This document shows, in pieces, positions 26,436-35,939 of a stretch of DNA of 64,000 nucleotides. Every line of letters starts with the position of its first letter. Positions within the stretch are counted from its first letter, which is position 1. Both the position numbers and the translations under genes were made by a program. The stretch comes from Streptococcus pseudopneumoniae ATCC BAA-960 = CCUG 49455. GTDB lineage: Bacteria > Bacillota > Bacilli > Lactobacillales > Streptococcaceae. The notes beneath the pieces were generated by a model. That model made no database searches. It was not told the origin of the DNA and was given only the letters and a program-made list of their open reading frames with translations. The stretch is from contig NZ_MWSM01000027.1 in NCBI RefSeq assembly GCF_002087075.1, forward strand, positions 1 through 64,000, written 5' to 3'.

Positions 26436-27068
26436 AGGATGTTGATGGGTTAAGTTCAATCCCCAAGGGACTAAATTTTCAGTTTTATTTTGGATGCGTG
26501 TGATATTATCCTTATGGCGAATGATGATCAAACTAGCAAGAGCTAGGATAATAGTGATGAAGAGAGGGTCATAGTTACTCAGGATAAAACCAAAAAGTGG
26601 AAAGAGTAGAACTCCGATGACAGCTGCGATAGATGCTGTGACGCTAGACAGCGAAATCATACTACCAAGATAGAGGGTTCCAAAGAAAACAACCGCTAGG
26701 TAGAGACAGAAGACAGGCGCAAATCCGAAAATCACTCCCGCACTGGTTGCGACAGCCTTGCCACCCTTAAATCCTGCAAAGATAGGGAAGGTATGGCCAA
26801 TAACAGCCAAAAGTCCAAAGATGAGAGGCGAAACGCCTTGCAGATGAAAGATAATAGGCAGAAGCGTTGCTAGGGTTCCTTTGAAAAAGTCAATCACAAA
26901 GGTTGCCATACCAGCTTTCTTACCTAAAATGCGAAAGGTATTGGTCGTTCCAGTATTACCAGAACCATGCTCGCGCAGATTGATTTGAAAGAATACTTGT
27001 CCAATCCAGAGACCAGACGGAATTGAACCCAGCAGATAGGCTAGGATTAATAAAACTATTGTAATCAT
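26427..27068 (-). CDS. plsY: Glycerol-3-phosphate acyltransferase PlsY
   Basis: This 213-residue membrane enzyme transfers acyl from acyl-phosphate to glycerol-3-phosphate, the first step of phospholipid synthesis. Conserved motifs are the N-terminal [23 protein letters not shown] and [19 protein letters not shown]. It has five membrane segments. On the minus strand an extended -10 (TGA-TATAAT, 27075-27083) ends exactly 6 bases before the ATG, so the transcript is predicted leaderless; AGGAG lies in those 6 bases, too close to act as a normal Shine-Dalgarno. It is divergent from parE. Confidence 0.95.
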   Translation of the reverse strand: MITIVLLILAYLLGSIPSGLWIGQVFFQINLREHGSGNTGTTNTFRILGKKAGMATFVIDFFKGTLATLLPIIFHLQGVSPLIFGLLAVIGHTFPIFAGFKGGKAVATSAGVIFGFAPVFCLYLAVVFFGTLYLGSMISLSSVTASIAAVIGVLLFPLFGFILSNYDPLFITIILALASLIIIRHKDNITRIQNKTENLVPWGLNLTHQHPKK

Positions 27069-27145
27069 ACTCCTATTATATCATGAAATGGAAAAGAAAG
27101 GCAGAGAATCACTTCTGAAATTGTCACATCGGAGAAAGAAAAATT

Positions 27146-27174
27146 TTGCAAAATCCATGGAAAACCTGTAGAAT
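27146..27174 (+). promoter_or_regulatory. parE promoter
   Basis: TTGCAA (27146-27151), a 17-base spacer and TAGAAT (27169-27174) precede parE by 29 bases. Confidence 0.75.
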
Positions 27175-27203
27175 AGTAAAGATGAACGAATAGGAGGTTC
27201 CTT

Positions 27204-29147
27204 GTGTCAAAAAAGGAAATCAATATTAACAATTATAATGATGATGCTATTCAGGTGCTAGAAGGGTTGGATGCGGTCCGAAAACGTCCAGGGATGTATA
27301 TTGGATCGACCGATGGCGCTGGTCTTCATCACCTAGTTTGGGAAATCGTTGATAATGCAGTCGATGAAGCCTTGTCTGGGTTTGGTGATCGTATTGATGT
27401 AACTATCAATAAAGACGGTAGTCTAACGGTTCAAGACCATGGACGTGGGATGCCGACAGGTATGCACGCTATGGGAATTCCAACTGTTGAGGTTATCTTT
27501 ACCATTCTTCATGCCGGAGGGAAATTCGGTCAAGGTGGCTATAAGACATCAGGTGGACTTCACGGAGTGGGTTCTTCCGTTGTTAACGCCCTTTCTAGCT
27601 GGTTAGAAGTTGAAATTACCCGTGATGGCGCAGTTTACAAGCAACGTTTTGAAAATGGTGGAAAACCTGTCACGACTTTGAAGAAAGTCGGTACAGCACC
27701 CAAGTCTAAAACAGGCACCAAAGTTACTTTTATGCCTGACGCGACTATCTTTTCTACGACAGATTTCAAGTACAATACCATTTCAGAGCGCCTTAATGAA
27801 TCAGCCTTTCTCTTGAAAAATGTGACCTTGTCTTTAACGGACAAGCGAACAGATGAAGCGATTGAGTTCCACTATGAGAATGGAGTACAAGATTTTGTTT
27901 CTTATCTCAACGAAGATAAGGAAATCTTGACGCCAGTTCTTTACTTTGAAGGGGAAGACAATGGTTTTCAAGTGGAAGTAGCCCTCCAGTACAATGACGG
28001 ATTCTCAGATAACATTCTATCCTTTGTCAATAACGTTCGCACCAAGGACGGTGGAACGCACGAGACAGGACTCAAGTCTGCCATTACCAAGGTCATGAAT
28101 GACTATGCACGTAAAACAGGTCTTCTCAAGGAAAAAGATAAAAACCTTGAAGGTTCAGACTATCGTGAGGGACTAGCGGCCGTTCTTTCTATCTTAGTTC
28201 CTGAAGAACACTTGCAGTTTGAAGGACAGACCAAGGATAAACTAGGAAGCCCCTTAGCTCGCCCAGTTGTGGATGGAATAGTGGCTGATAAGTTGACCTT
28301 TTTCCTTATGGAAAATGGGGAATTAGCTTCTAACCTCATCCGCAAGGCTATCAAGGCCCGTGATGCTCGTGAAGCAGCACGTAAGGCGCGTGATGAGAGC
28401 CGAAATGGGAAGAAAAACAAGAAAGATAAGGGCTTGTTGTCTGGGAAATTGACCCCAGCCCAATCTAAGAATCCTGCTAAGAATGAACTCTATCTAGTTG
28501 AGGGGGACTCTGCCGGTGGTTCTGCCAAACAAGGTCGTGACCGCAAGTTCCAGGCTATTCTACCTCTTCGTGGTAAGGTTGTCAATACAGCCAAGGCCAA
28601 GATGGCGGATATCCTCAAAAATGAAGAGATCAATACCATGATTTATACCATTGGTGCGGGTGTTGGAGCAGACTTCTCTATTGAAGATGCCAACTATGAT
28701 AAGATCATTATCATGACCGATGCGGATACCGACGGTGCCCATATCCAGACCTTGCTCTTGACATTTTTCTACCGTTACATGCGTCCGCTAGTCGAGGCAG
28801 GTCATGTCTATATTGCCCTCCCACCTCTTTATAAGATGTCCAAAGGTAAAGGCAAGAAAGAAGAAGTGGCCTACGCTTGGACGGACGGAGAACTAGAAGA
28901 ACTCCGTAAACAGTTCGGTAAAGGCGCTACCCTCCAACGATACAAAGGACTTGGTGAGATGAATGCGGACCAGCTCTGGGAAACAACCATGAACCCAGAA
29001 ACACGTACCCTCATCCGTGTCACAATTGAAGATTTAGCGCGCGCCGAACGCCGCGTCAATGTTCTCATGGGAGATAAGGTAGAACCACGCCGTAAATGGA
29101 TTGAAGATAATGTCAAGTTTACGCTAGAAGAAGCGACAGTGTTTTAA
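27204..29147 (+). CDS. parE: DNA topoisomerase IV subunit B
   Basis: This 647-residue ATPase subunit of topoisomerase IV works with ParC to decatenate daughter chromosomes. It has the GHKL ATP site (EIVDNAVDEA, GRGMPTG, GLHGVGSSVVNAL), the TOPRIM domain starting YLVEGDSAGGSAKQGRDR, and DADTDGAHI. The start is GTG, with AGGAGG 8 bases upstream. It is distinguished from gyrB by its neighbour parC. The stop overlaps the ATG of a broken gene remnant (TAATG). Confidence 0.97.
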   Translation: MSKKEININNYNDDAIQVLEGLDAVRKRPGMYIGSTDGAGLHHLVWEIVDNAVDEALSGFGDRIDVTINKDGSLTVQDHGRGMPTGMHAMGIPTVEVIFTILHAGGKFGQGGYKTSGGLHGVGSSVVNALSSWLEVEITRDGAVYKQRFENGGKPVTTLKKVGTAPKSKTGTKVTFMPDATIFSTTDFKYNTISERLNESAFLLKNVTLSLTDKRTDEAIEFHYENGVQDFVSYLNEDKEILTPVLYFEGEDNGFQVEVALQYNDGFSDNILSFVNNVRTKDGGTHETGLKSAITKVMNDYARKTGLLKEKDKNLEGSDYREGLAAVLSILVPEEHLQFEGQTKDKLGSPLARPVVDGIVADKLTFFLMENGELASNLIRKAIKARDAREAARKARDESRNGKKNKKDKGLLSGKLTPAQSKNPAKNELYLVEGDSAGGSAKQGRDRKFQAILPLRGKVVNTAKAKMADILKNEEINTMIYTIGAGVGADFSIEDANYDKIIIMTDADTDGAHIQTLLLTFFYRYMRPLVEAGHVYIALPPLYKMSKGKGKKEEVAYAWTDGELEELRKQFGKGATLQRYKGLGEMNADQLWETTMNPETRTLIRVTIEDLARAERRVNVLMGDKVEPRRKWIEDNVKFTLEEATVF

Positions 29148-29393
29148 TGAAAGAAAATAATATGTTAGTAAACTGGAAATTAGAGTCGGATGTGAATGAC
29201 TATGTGAAAAAGCAGTTTGAAAATCTTGGTTTGAAAAAATTGCAGGATTATTAATGAAGAATCTGCTATGAGTGCTTATCTTAAAGAGGCGCTTAAGGGA
29301 GCGGTTAAGACACAAACTAAGACTAATTTTGGAAAACCAGATTTTCATATTGAAAAATACAAACAGGATAGTTTGGTTACTTATCGTAACTGA
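29147..29393 (+). pseudogene. Frameshifted, truncated restriction-modification gene remnant
   Basis: The frame from ATG 29147 runs 35 codons (ending KLQDY) and stops at 29252-29254. After one extra base the same protein continues as NEESAMSAYLKEALKG to KPDFHIEKY and stops at 29391-29393. From memory, this matches the N-terminus of streptococcal restriction-modification enzymes, where KPDF is followed by the rest of a PD-ExK nuclease motif that is missing here. It is too short to function. It lies in the parE-parC spacer, a place where longer inserts are known in mitis-group relatives. Confidence 0.65.
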
Positions 29394-29453
29394 ACACGGG
29401 ACGAATTCCCGTAAAATATCTTTTACTGCATAAAAACCTACTCTACATTCTTT

Positions 29454-29566
29454 GAAAGGAGTTGAACACGCCCTAGATACTGTGTGAAAAAGATAAATTC
29501 TCTTGTGAGTTTGCTTACTTCAAGAATTTTCTATTTTCACTTGGTATTTTATGGGCTTTGTATCTT
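29454..29566 (+). repeat. Dispersed structured repeat upstream of parC
   Basis: This 113-bp stretch aligns with the second half of the tandem repeat at 14552-15120: AAAGG(A/G)(A/G)TTGAAC, then GTG(G/T)GAAAAAGATA, then CTATTTTC and GG(T/C)TTTG-TATCTT. Its hairpin (29484-29540) has arms GTGAAAAAGATAAATTCT and AGAATTTTCTATTTTCAC. Stem bases differ from the other copies but still pair. It ends directly at the parC start codon. Confidence 0.6.
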
Positions 29567-32038
29567 ATGTCTAACATTCAAAACATGTCCCTGGAGGACA
29601 TCATGGGAGAGCGCTTTGGTCGCTACTCCAAGTACATTATTCAAGACCGGGCTTTGCCAGATATTCGTGATGGGTTGAAGCCGGTTCAGCGCCGTATTCT
29701 TTATTCTATGAATAAGGATAGCAATACTTTTGACAAGAGCTACCGTAAGTCGGCCAAGTCAGTCGGTAACATCATGGGGAATTTCCACCCACACGGTGAT
29801 TCTTCTATCTATGATGCCATGGTTCGTATGTCACAGGACTGGAAAAATCGTGAGATTCTAGTCGAAATGCACGGTAATAACGGTTCTATGGACGGAGATC
29901 CGCCTGCGGCTATGCGTTATACTGAGGCACGTTTGTCTGAGATTGCTGGCTATCTTCTTCAAGATATCGAGAAAAAGACTGTTCCTTTTGCATGGAACTT
30001 TGACGATACCGAGAAAGAACCGACAGTCTTACCAGCAGCCTTTCCAAACCTCTTGGTTAATGGTTCTACTGGTATTTCGGCTGGTTATGCCACAGATATT
30101 CCACCTCATAATTTAGCTGAGGTTATTGATGCGACGGTTTATATGATTGATCATCCAACTGCCAAGGTGGATAAACTCATGGAATTCTTGCCTGGACCAG
30201 ACTTCCCGACTGGAGGGATTATCCAGGGTCGTGATGAAATCAAGAAGGCCTATGAAACTGGGAAAGGGCGCGTGGTTGTTCGTTCCAAGACTGAGATTGA
30301 AAAGTTAAAAGGTGGTAAGGAACAAATCGTTATCACTGAGATTCCTTATGAAATCAACAAGGCCAATCTAGTCAAGAAGATTGATGATGTTCGTGTCAAT
30401 AATAAGGTGGCTGGAATTGCTGAGGTTCGTGATGAGTCTGACCGTGACGGTCTTCGAATCGCTATTGAGCTCAAAAAAGACGCTAATACTGAGCTCGTTC
30501 TTAACTATCTCTTCAAATACACCGACCTACAAATAAATTACAACTTTAACATGGTGGCGATTGACAATTTCACGCCTCGTCAGGTTGGGATTGTTCCAAT
30601 CCTGTCTAGCTACATCGCTCACCGTCGAGAAGTGATTTTGGCGCGTTCCCGCTTTGACAAGGAAAAGGCTGAGAAGCGTCTCCATATTGTCGAAGGTTTG
30701 ATTCGTGTGATTTCGATTTTGGACGAAGTCATTGCTCTTATCCGCGCTTCTGAGAATAAGGCTGACGCCAAGGAAAACCTTAAGGTCAGCTATGATTTTA
30801 CAGAAGAACAGGCTGAGGCTATCGTAACCTTGCAACTGTACCGTTTGACCAATACAGACGTAGTTGTCTTGCAGGAGGAAGAAGCAGAACTTCGTGAGAA
30901 GATTGCTATGCTTGCGGCGATTATCGGGGATGAACGGACCATGTACAATCTTATGAAGAAAGAGCTTCGTGAGGTCAAGAAGAAATTTGCAACTCCGCGT
31001 TTGAGTACTTTAGAAGACACAGCAAAAGCAATTGAGATTGATACAGCTAGTCTTATCGCTGAGGAAGATACCTATGTCAGCGTGACCAAGGCAGGTTATA
31101 TCAAGCGTACCAGCCCACGTTCCTTTGCGGCATCCACTCTGGAAGAAATTGGCAAACGTGATGACGATCGTTTGATTTTTGTTCAATCTGCCAAGACAAC
31201 TCAACATCTCTTGATGTTCACGACGCTTGGAAATGTCATTTATCGACCAATCCATGAATTGGCAGATATTCGTTGGAAGGACATCGGAGAGCATCTGAGC
31301 CAGACCATTACAAACTTTGAAACTAACGAAGAAATCCTTTATGTGGAAGTCGTGGATCAGTTTGATGATGCGACAACTTATTTTGCAGCTACTCGTCTCG
31401 GTCAAATCAAGCGTGTAGAACGCAAAGAATTCACTCCATGGCGGACCTACAAGTCTAAGTCTGTCAAGTATGCTAAGCTCAAAGACGATACAGACCAGAT
31501 TGTAGCAGTGGCTCCGATTAAACTAGATGATGTTCTTTTGATTAGCCAAAATGGTTATGCCCTACGTTTCAATATCGAAGAGGTTCCGGTTGTCGGTGCC
31601 AAGGCTGCAGGGGTCAAGGCTATGAACTTGAAAGAAGATGATGTTCTCCAGTCTGCCTTTATCTGTAATACATCATCTTTCTACCTCTTGACTCAGCGTG
31701 GAAGTTTGAAACGTGTTTCTATTGACGAAATTCCGGCAACCAGCCGTGCCAAACGAGGACTACAAGTCTTGCGTGAGTTGAAAAACAAACCGCACCGTGT
31801 CTTCTTGGCTGGTGCAGTTGCAGAACAAGGCTTTGTTGGTGATCTCTTCAGTACGGAAGTGGACGGGAACGATCAAACTTTGCTTATCCAATCTAATAAA
31901 GGAACAATCTATGAAAGCCGATTGCAAGACTTGAACTTGTCAGAACGCACTAGCAATGGAAGCTTCATTTCTGACACGATTTCAGATGAAGAAGTTTTTG
32001 ACGCTTATCTTAAAGAAGTATTTACTGAAGCTAAATAA
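29567..32038 (+). CDS. parC: DNA topoisomerase IV subunit A
   Basis: This 823-residue breakage-reunion subunit has the catalytic tyrosine Y118 in AMRYTEARL. The quinolone-resistance region is wild type: HPHGDSSIYD with S79 and D83. A C-terminal beta-pinwheel follows, with repeated RTSPRSF, IKRVERKEF and LKRVSIDEI blocks. The ATG at 29567 (MSNIQNMSLED) matches the known protein; a TTG 9 bases upstream is unlikely. No Shine-Dalgarno is visible, and the leader carries a structured repeat. It is followed by a clear terminator. Confidence 0.97.
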   Translation: MSNIQNMSLEDIMGERFGRYSKYIIQDRALPDIRDGLKPVQRRILYSMNKDSNTFDKSYRKSAKSVGNIMGNFHPHGDSSIYDAMVRMSQDWKNREILVEMHGNNGSMDGDPPAAMRYTEARLSEIAGYLLQDIEKKTVPFAWNFDDTEKEPTVLPAAFPNLLVNGSTGISAGYATDIPPHNLAEVIDATVYMIDHPTAKVDKLMEFLPGPDFPTGGIIQGRDEIKKAYETGKGRVVVRSKTEIEKLKGGKEQIVITEIPYEINKANLVKKIDDVRVNNKVAGIAEVRDESDRDGLRIAIELKKDANTELVLNYLFKYTDLQINYNFNMVAIDNFTPRQVGIVPILSSYIAHRREVILARSRFDKEKAEKRLHIVEGLIRVISILDEVIALIRASENKADAKENLKVSYDFTEEQAEAIVTLQLYRLTNTDVVVLQEEEAELREKIAMLAAIIGDERTMYNLMKKELREVKKKFATPRLSTLEDTAKAIEIDTASLIAEEDTYVSVTKAGYIKRTSPRSFAASTLEEIGKRDDDRLIFVQSAKTTQHLLMFTTLGNVIYRPIHELADIRWKDIGEHLSQTITNFETNEEILYVEVVDQFDDATTYFAATRLGQIKRVERKEFTPWRTYKSKSVKYAKLKDDTDQIVAVAPIKLDDVLLISQNGYALRFNIEEVPVVGAKAAGVKAMNLKEDDVLQSAFICNTSSFYLLTQRGSLKRVSIDEIPATSRAKRGLQVLRELKNKPHRVFLAGAVAEQGFVGDLFSTEVDGNDQTLLIQSNKGTIYESRLQDLNLSERTSNGSFISDTISDEEVFDAYLKEVFTEAK

Positions 32039-32045
32039 GTGAAAT

Positions 32046-32077
32046 GAAGAATCAGTTCTAAGAGCTGGTTCTTTTTA
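32046..32077 (+). terminator. parC terminator
   Basis: AGAATCAGTT and AGCTGGTTCT pair (with G-T wobbles) and are followed by TTTTTA. Confidence 0.8.
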
Positions 32078-32084
32078 TTGAAGA

Positions 32085-32138
32085 AATTTTCTGAAAATTA
32101 CAAAATATACTTGCTATTTTAGAAAAAAAGTGTAGAAT
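32085..32138 (+). promoter_or_regulatory. ilvE promoter with CodY box
   Basis: AATTTTCTGAAAATT (32085-32099) matches the CodY consensus AATTTTCWGAAAATT at all 15 positions. It sits just upstream of TTGCTA (32111-32116), a 16-base spacer and TAGAAT (32133-32138). Repression by CodY when branched-chain amino acids are plentiful is expected. Confidence 0.88.
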
Positions 32139-32172
32139 ATAAGAAATAGGTTTTTAGAATAAGGAGTGGAAT

Positions 32173-33195
32173 ATGACAGTAACGATTGATTGGGAAAACC
32201 TTGGTTTCTCCTATATGAAATTACCTTATCGCTATATTGCTCATTTTAAAAATGGACAATGGAATCAAGGAGAGCTTACAGAGGATGCAACTTTGCATAT
32301 TTCAGAGTCTTCTCCAAGTCTCCACTATGGACAACAAGCATTTGAAGGTTTGAAAGCTTATCGTACTAAAGATGGCAGTGTTCAACTGTTCCGTCCTGAT
32401 GAAAATGCCAAACGCCTGCAACGGACATGTGACCGTCTCTTGATGCCACAAGTTCCGACAGACATGTTTGTAGAAGCTTGTAAAGCAGTTGTCCGTGCGA
32501 ATGAAGAATACGTACCACCATACGGAACAGGTGGAACCCTCTATCTTCGCCCTCTTTTGATTGGTGTCGGAGATATTATCGGGGTAAAACCAGCAGAGGA
32601 GTATATTTTTATTATCTTTACTATGCCAGTTGGAAATTACTTTAAGGGTGGTTTGGTCCCAACCAACTTCTTGATTCAGGATGAATACGACCGTGCAGCT
32701 CCAAATGGTACAGGTGCGGCAAAGGTTGGTGGAAACTATGCTGCCAGTCTTTTGCCAGGGAAATTGGCTAAATCGCGCCATTTCTCAGATGTTATCTACC
32801 TAGACCCTTCAACTCATACAAAGATTGAAGAAGTCGGATCAGCTAACTTCTTTGGAATCACAGCTGATAATGAATTTGTAACGCCATTGAGTCCATCTAT
32901 CTTGCCATCTATTACCAAGTATTCCTTGCTTTATTTGGCAGAACATCGTTTGGGATTAACTCCTATTGAGGGTGATGTTCCAATTGATAACCTTGACCGT
33001 TTTGTAGAGGCAGGTGCCTGTGGTACAGCAGCGGTTATTTCTCCAATTGGAGGTATTCAGCACGGTGATGATTTCCATGTATTCTATAGTGAAACAGAAG
33101 TAGGACCTGTGACTCGTAAGCTCTATGATGAATTGACAGGAATTCAGTTTGGTGATATTCCAGCGCCAGAAGGTTGGATTGTAAAAGTAGATTAA
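32173..33195 (+). CDS. ilvE: Branched-chain-amino-acid aminotransferase
   Basis: This 340-residue class IV PLP aminotransferase interconverts Leu, Ile and Val with their 2-oxo acids. Family segments are LHYGQQAFEGLKAYR, the PLP lysine region GAAKVGGNYAASL and EVGSANFFGI. The start follows AAGGAG at 8 bases. A perfect CodY box lies upstream. It is followed after 22 bases by an oligopeptide-binding lipoprotein with no terminator between, so the two are probably co-transcribed. Confidence 0.97.
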   Translation: MTVTIDWENLGFSYMKLPYRYIAHFKNGQWNQGELTEDATLHISESSPSLHYGQQAFEGLKAYRTKDGSVQLFRPDENAKRLQRTCDRLLMPQVPTDMFVEACKAVVRANEEYVPPYGTGGTLYLRPLLIGVGDIIGVKPAEEYIFIIFTMPVGNYFKGGLVPTNFLIQDEYDRAAPNGTGAAKVGGNYAASLLPGKLAKSRHFSDVIYLDPSTHTKIEEVGSANFFGITADNEFVTPLSPSILPSITKYSLLYLAEHRLGLTPIEGDVPIDNLDRFVEAGACGTAAVISPIGGIQHGDDFHVFYSETEVGPVTRKLYDELTGIQFGDIPAPEGWIVKVD

Positions 33196-33217
33196 AAATA
33201 TATTAAAGGAGATTTTT

Positions 33218-35185
33218 ATGAAATCGAAAAAGTGGATTTTAACAACAGGACTTATCCTAAGCACAACAGCTCTTTTAGCAGCCTGTGGAAAAGCTGATAA
33301 AGAAGCAGATGCTCCGACAACATTTTCTTATGTTTATGCAGTGGATCCAGCATCCTTGGACTACAGCATAGCAACGCGTACATCCACAACAGATATTATC
33401 GGGAATGTCGTTGATGGTTTGATGGAAAATGATAAATATGGTAATGTTATTCCTTCCTTGGCTGAGGATTGGTCTGTCTCAAAAGATGGATTGACTTATA
33501 CCTATAAACTTCGTAAGGGAGTGAAATGGTACACATCAGAAGGCGAAGAATACGCAGAAGTGACAGCCCATGACTTTGTGACAGGACTAAAACACGTCGC
33601 TGATGGTAAGTCAGACGGTGTCTCTCTCATCCAAAATTCAATCAAAGGCTTGGACGCCTATATGACTGGTGAAACCAATGATTTCTCTACAGTTGGTGTT
33701 AAAGCTTTGGATGACTACACAGTTGAGTATACATTGAATGCGCCAGAAAGTTTCTGGAATTCAAAAGTTACAACAGCGACGATGTTGCCTGTAAATGAAG
33801 AGTTTTTGAAGGCATCAGGAAAGAATTACGGAGAGGTTAGCCCAGCAGGGATTCTCTACAATGGTCCTTATTTCTTAAAAACATTGACTTCTAAATCTTT
33901 GATTGAATATGAAAAAAATCCAAATTACTGGGATAAAGAAAATGTTAAAATCGAGAAGATTAAATTGACCTACTACGATGGTTCAGATCAGGAGTCTTTG
34001 ATCCGTAGCTTCTCCTCTGGTGCTTATACGACAGCCCGTCTCTTCCCAAGCAGCTCAAACTTTGCTTCAACTTTGGAACAATACGGAGATAAAATCACTT
34101 ATAGCCCACAGGACTCAAGTAGTTATTACTTTACTTTTAACGTAAATCGTCAGTCATACAATAAAACTGCGAAAACAAGTGAGGAGCAAAAGACTTCTAC
34201 AAAAGAAGCGATGCTCAATAAGGATTTCCGTCAGGCTATCAACTTTGCCTTTAATCGTCATTCTTATGCTGCCCAGCTAAACGGTGAAGATGGTGCGGAC
34301 AAGATTATTCGTAACAGCCTTGTTCCAGATAACTTCGTACAAGCAGGTGGTAAGAACTTTGGTCAAATCGCTCAAGCAGAGTTGGTGAACTATGGTGACC
34401 AATGGAAAGGTGTTGAGCTAGTTGACGGTAAGGATTCTATCTACAACCCTGACAAGGCTAAAGCTGCTTTCGAAAAAGCTAAGAAAGACTTGGAATCTAA
34501 AGGGGTAACCTTCCCAATTCACTTGGATGTCCCGGTTGAACAAACAGATACTATCGCCGTTCAACAAAGCAACTCTTTCAAACAGTCTATTGAATCAACT
34601 CTTGGTGCTGAAAATGTTGTCATCGATGTACTTCAAATGACAGATAATGAAAAAGAAACTATTACATCACAAGCGCGTGTTCCTTCTCAAAAAGACTATG
34701 ATTTGAACAGTACAGGATGGGCTCCAAGCTATCAAGATCCAGCGTCTTACTTGAATATTATGGATCCAAAATCTGGTTCTGCCATGAAACACCTTGGTAT
34801 TACGAAAGGAAAAGATAAGGATGTTGTCGCTAAACTTGGTTTGGATCAATATAAGAAATTGTTAGAAGATGCTGTTTCTGAGACCACTGACCTAGAGAAG
34901 AGATATGAAAAATATGCCAAAGCTCAAGCTTGGTTGACAGATAGTTCATTATTGATGCCAACAGCTTCATCTGGCGGTTCTCCAGTTGTAAGTAACGTAG
35001 TACCATTCTCAAAACCATACTCACAAGTTGGTATTAAGGGGGATCCATATATCTTTAAAGGAATGAGATTGCAAAAAGATATTGTTACAACAAAAGAATA
35101 TGACGAAGCTCTTAAAAAATGGCAAAAAGAAAAATTGGAATCCAATAGCAAATACCAAAAAGAACTAGAAAAGCACATTAAATAA
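33218..35185 (+). CDS. Oligopeptide-binding lipoprotein (AmiA/AliA/AliB family)
   Basis: This 655-residue surface lipoprotein has the lipobox LAAC (C23), followed by an SBP_bac_5 peptide-binding domain and the C-terminal Lys-rich tail typical of streptococcal Ali proteins. It has no ABC permease or ATPase next to it. Ali proteins are known to share the Ami (Opp) permease, so this is probably an additional receptor. It starts after AAAGGAG and sits between ilvE and the DUF969/DUF979/pcp genes, probably in the same CodY-controlled transcript. Which named Ali paralogue it represents cannot be told from sequence alone. Confidence 0.92.
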   Translation: MKSKKWILTTGLILSTTALLAACGKADKEADAPTTFSYVYAVDPASLDYSIATRTSTTDIIGNVVDGLMENDKYGNVIPSLAEDWSVSKDGLTYTYKLRKGVKWYTSEGEEYAEVTAHDFVTGLKHVADGKSDGVSLIQNSIKGLDAYMTGETNDFSTVGVKALDDYTVEYTLNAPESFWNSKVTTATMLPVNEEFLKASGKNYGEVSPAGILYNGPYFLKTLTSKSLIEYEKNPNYWDKENVKIEKIKLTYYDGSDQESLIRSFSSGAYTTARLFPSSSNFASTLEQYGDKITYSPQDSSSYYFTFNVNRQSYNKTAKTSEEQKTSTKEAMLNKDFRQAINFAFNRHSYAAQLNGEDGADKIIRNSLVPDNFVQAGGKNFGQIAQAELVNYGDQWKGVELVDGKDSIYNPDKAKAAFEKAKKDLESKGVTFPIHLDVPVEQTDTIAVQQSNSFKQSIESTLGAENVVIDVLQMTDNEKETITSQARVPSQKDYDLNSTGWAPSYQDPASYLNIMDPKSGSAMKHLGITKGKDKDVVAKLGLDQYKKLLEDAVSETTDLEKRYEKYAKAQAWLTDSSLLMPTASSGGSPVVSNVVPFSKPYSQVGIKGDPYIFKGMRLQKDIVTTKEYDEALKKWQKEKLESNSKYQKELEKHIK

Positions 35186-35249
35186 GGAATGGTATTGCTC
35201 TTGAGAAAATTTAAAAAATACTGTCATTTTGAATATAGAGGAGTTTGAT

Positions 35250-35939
35250 ATGGAGTGGATTAAACTAATAGGAATAGCAATCATTGTTGTGGGTTTTATT
35301 TTAAAATTTGATACAATTGCAACAGTAGTCTTAGCTGGTTTGGTTACAGCTTTAGTTTCAGGTGTTTCTCTCGTTGAATTTTTGGAGATTTTGGGAAAAG
35401 AATTTAGCAATCAGCGAGTGCTCACGATTTTTATGGTTACCTTGCCTCTTGTGGGACTGTCAGAAACCTTTGGACTCAAGCAACGATCAATTGATTTGAT
35501 TCGAAAGATTAAAGGTCTGACAGTTGGAAACTTCTATACAGTTTATTTCTTTATTCGAGAGTTAGCTGGTTTCTTTTCAATTCGTCTAGGAGGACACCCT
35601 CAGTTTGTCAGACCTTTGGTTCAACCTATGGGAGAAGCAGCAGCAGAGTCTCAATTAGGTAGAAAGTTAACAGAGGTTGAAGATGAGACAATAAAAGCGC
35701 GTGCGGCTGCGAATGAAAATTTTGGAAATTTCTTTGCTCAAAATACGTTTGTAGGTGCTGGGGGAGTCCTCTTGATAGGGGGAACATTAGATCAGTTAGG
35801 CTATGAAAGCAATTATGCAGGGATTGCTTCTGCATCTATTATTGTTGCTGTTATAACACTTATTGTAGTGGGGATTTATAATTATTTATTTGATAAAAAA
35901 TTGACATCAGAAAAGACTAGGGGGGGAGAACAAAAATGA
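35250..35939 (+). CDS. DUF969 family membrane protein
   Basis: This 229-residue membrane protein has about four to five segments. It has an N-terminal pair (about 4-40), the conserved region ELAGFFSIRLGGHPQFVRPL, and a C-terminal segment. The start at 35250 follows AGAGGAG. It overlaps the DUF979 gene by four bases. DUF969 and DUF979 proteins always occur together and are often followed by pcp, so a transporter for pyroglutamate or pyroglutamyl peptides is a reasonable inference but not proven. Confidence 0.88.
   Translation: MEWIKLIGIAIIVVGFILKFDTIATVVLAGLVTALVSGVSLVEFLEILGKEFSNQRVLTIFMVTLPLVGLSETFGLKQRSIDLIRKIKGLTVGNFYTVYFFIRELAGFFSIRLGGHPQFVRPLVQPMGEAAAESQLGRKLTEVEDETIKARAAANENFGNFFAQNTFVGAGGVLLIGGTLDQLGYESNYAGIASASIIVAVITLIVVGIYNYLFDKKLTSEKTRGGEQK

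Noticed and set aside
29484-29678. Possible leader peptide overlapping the parC start
   Set aside because: It runs through the structured repeat and into parC in another frame, with no ribosome binding site.
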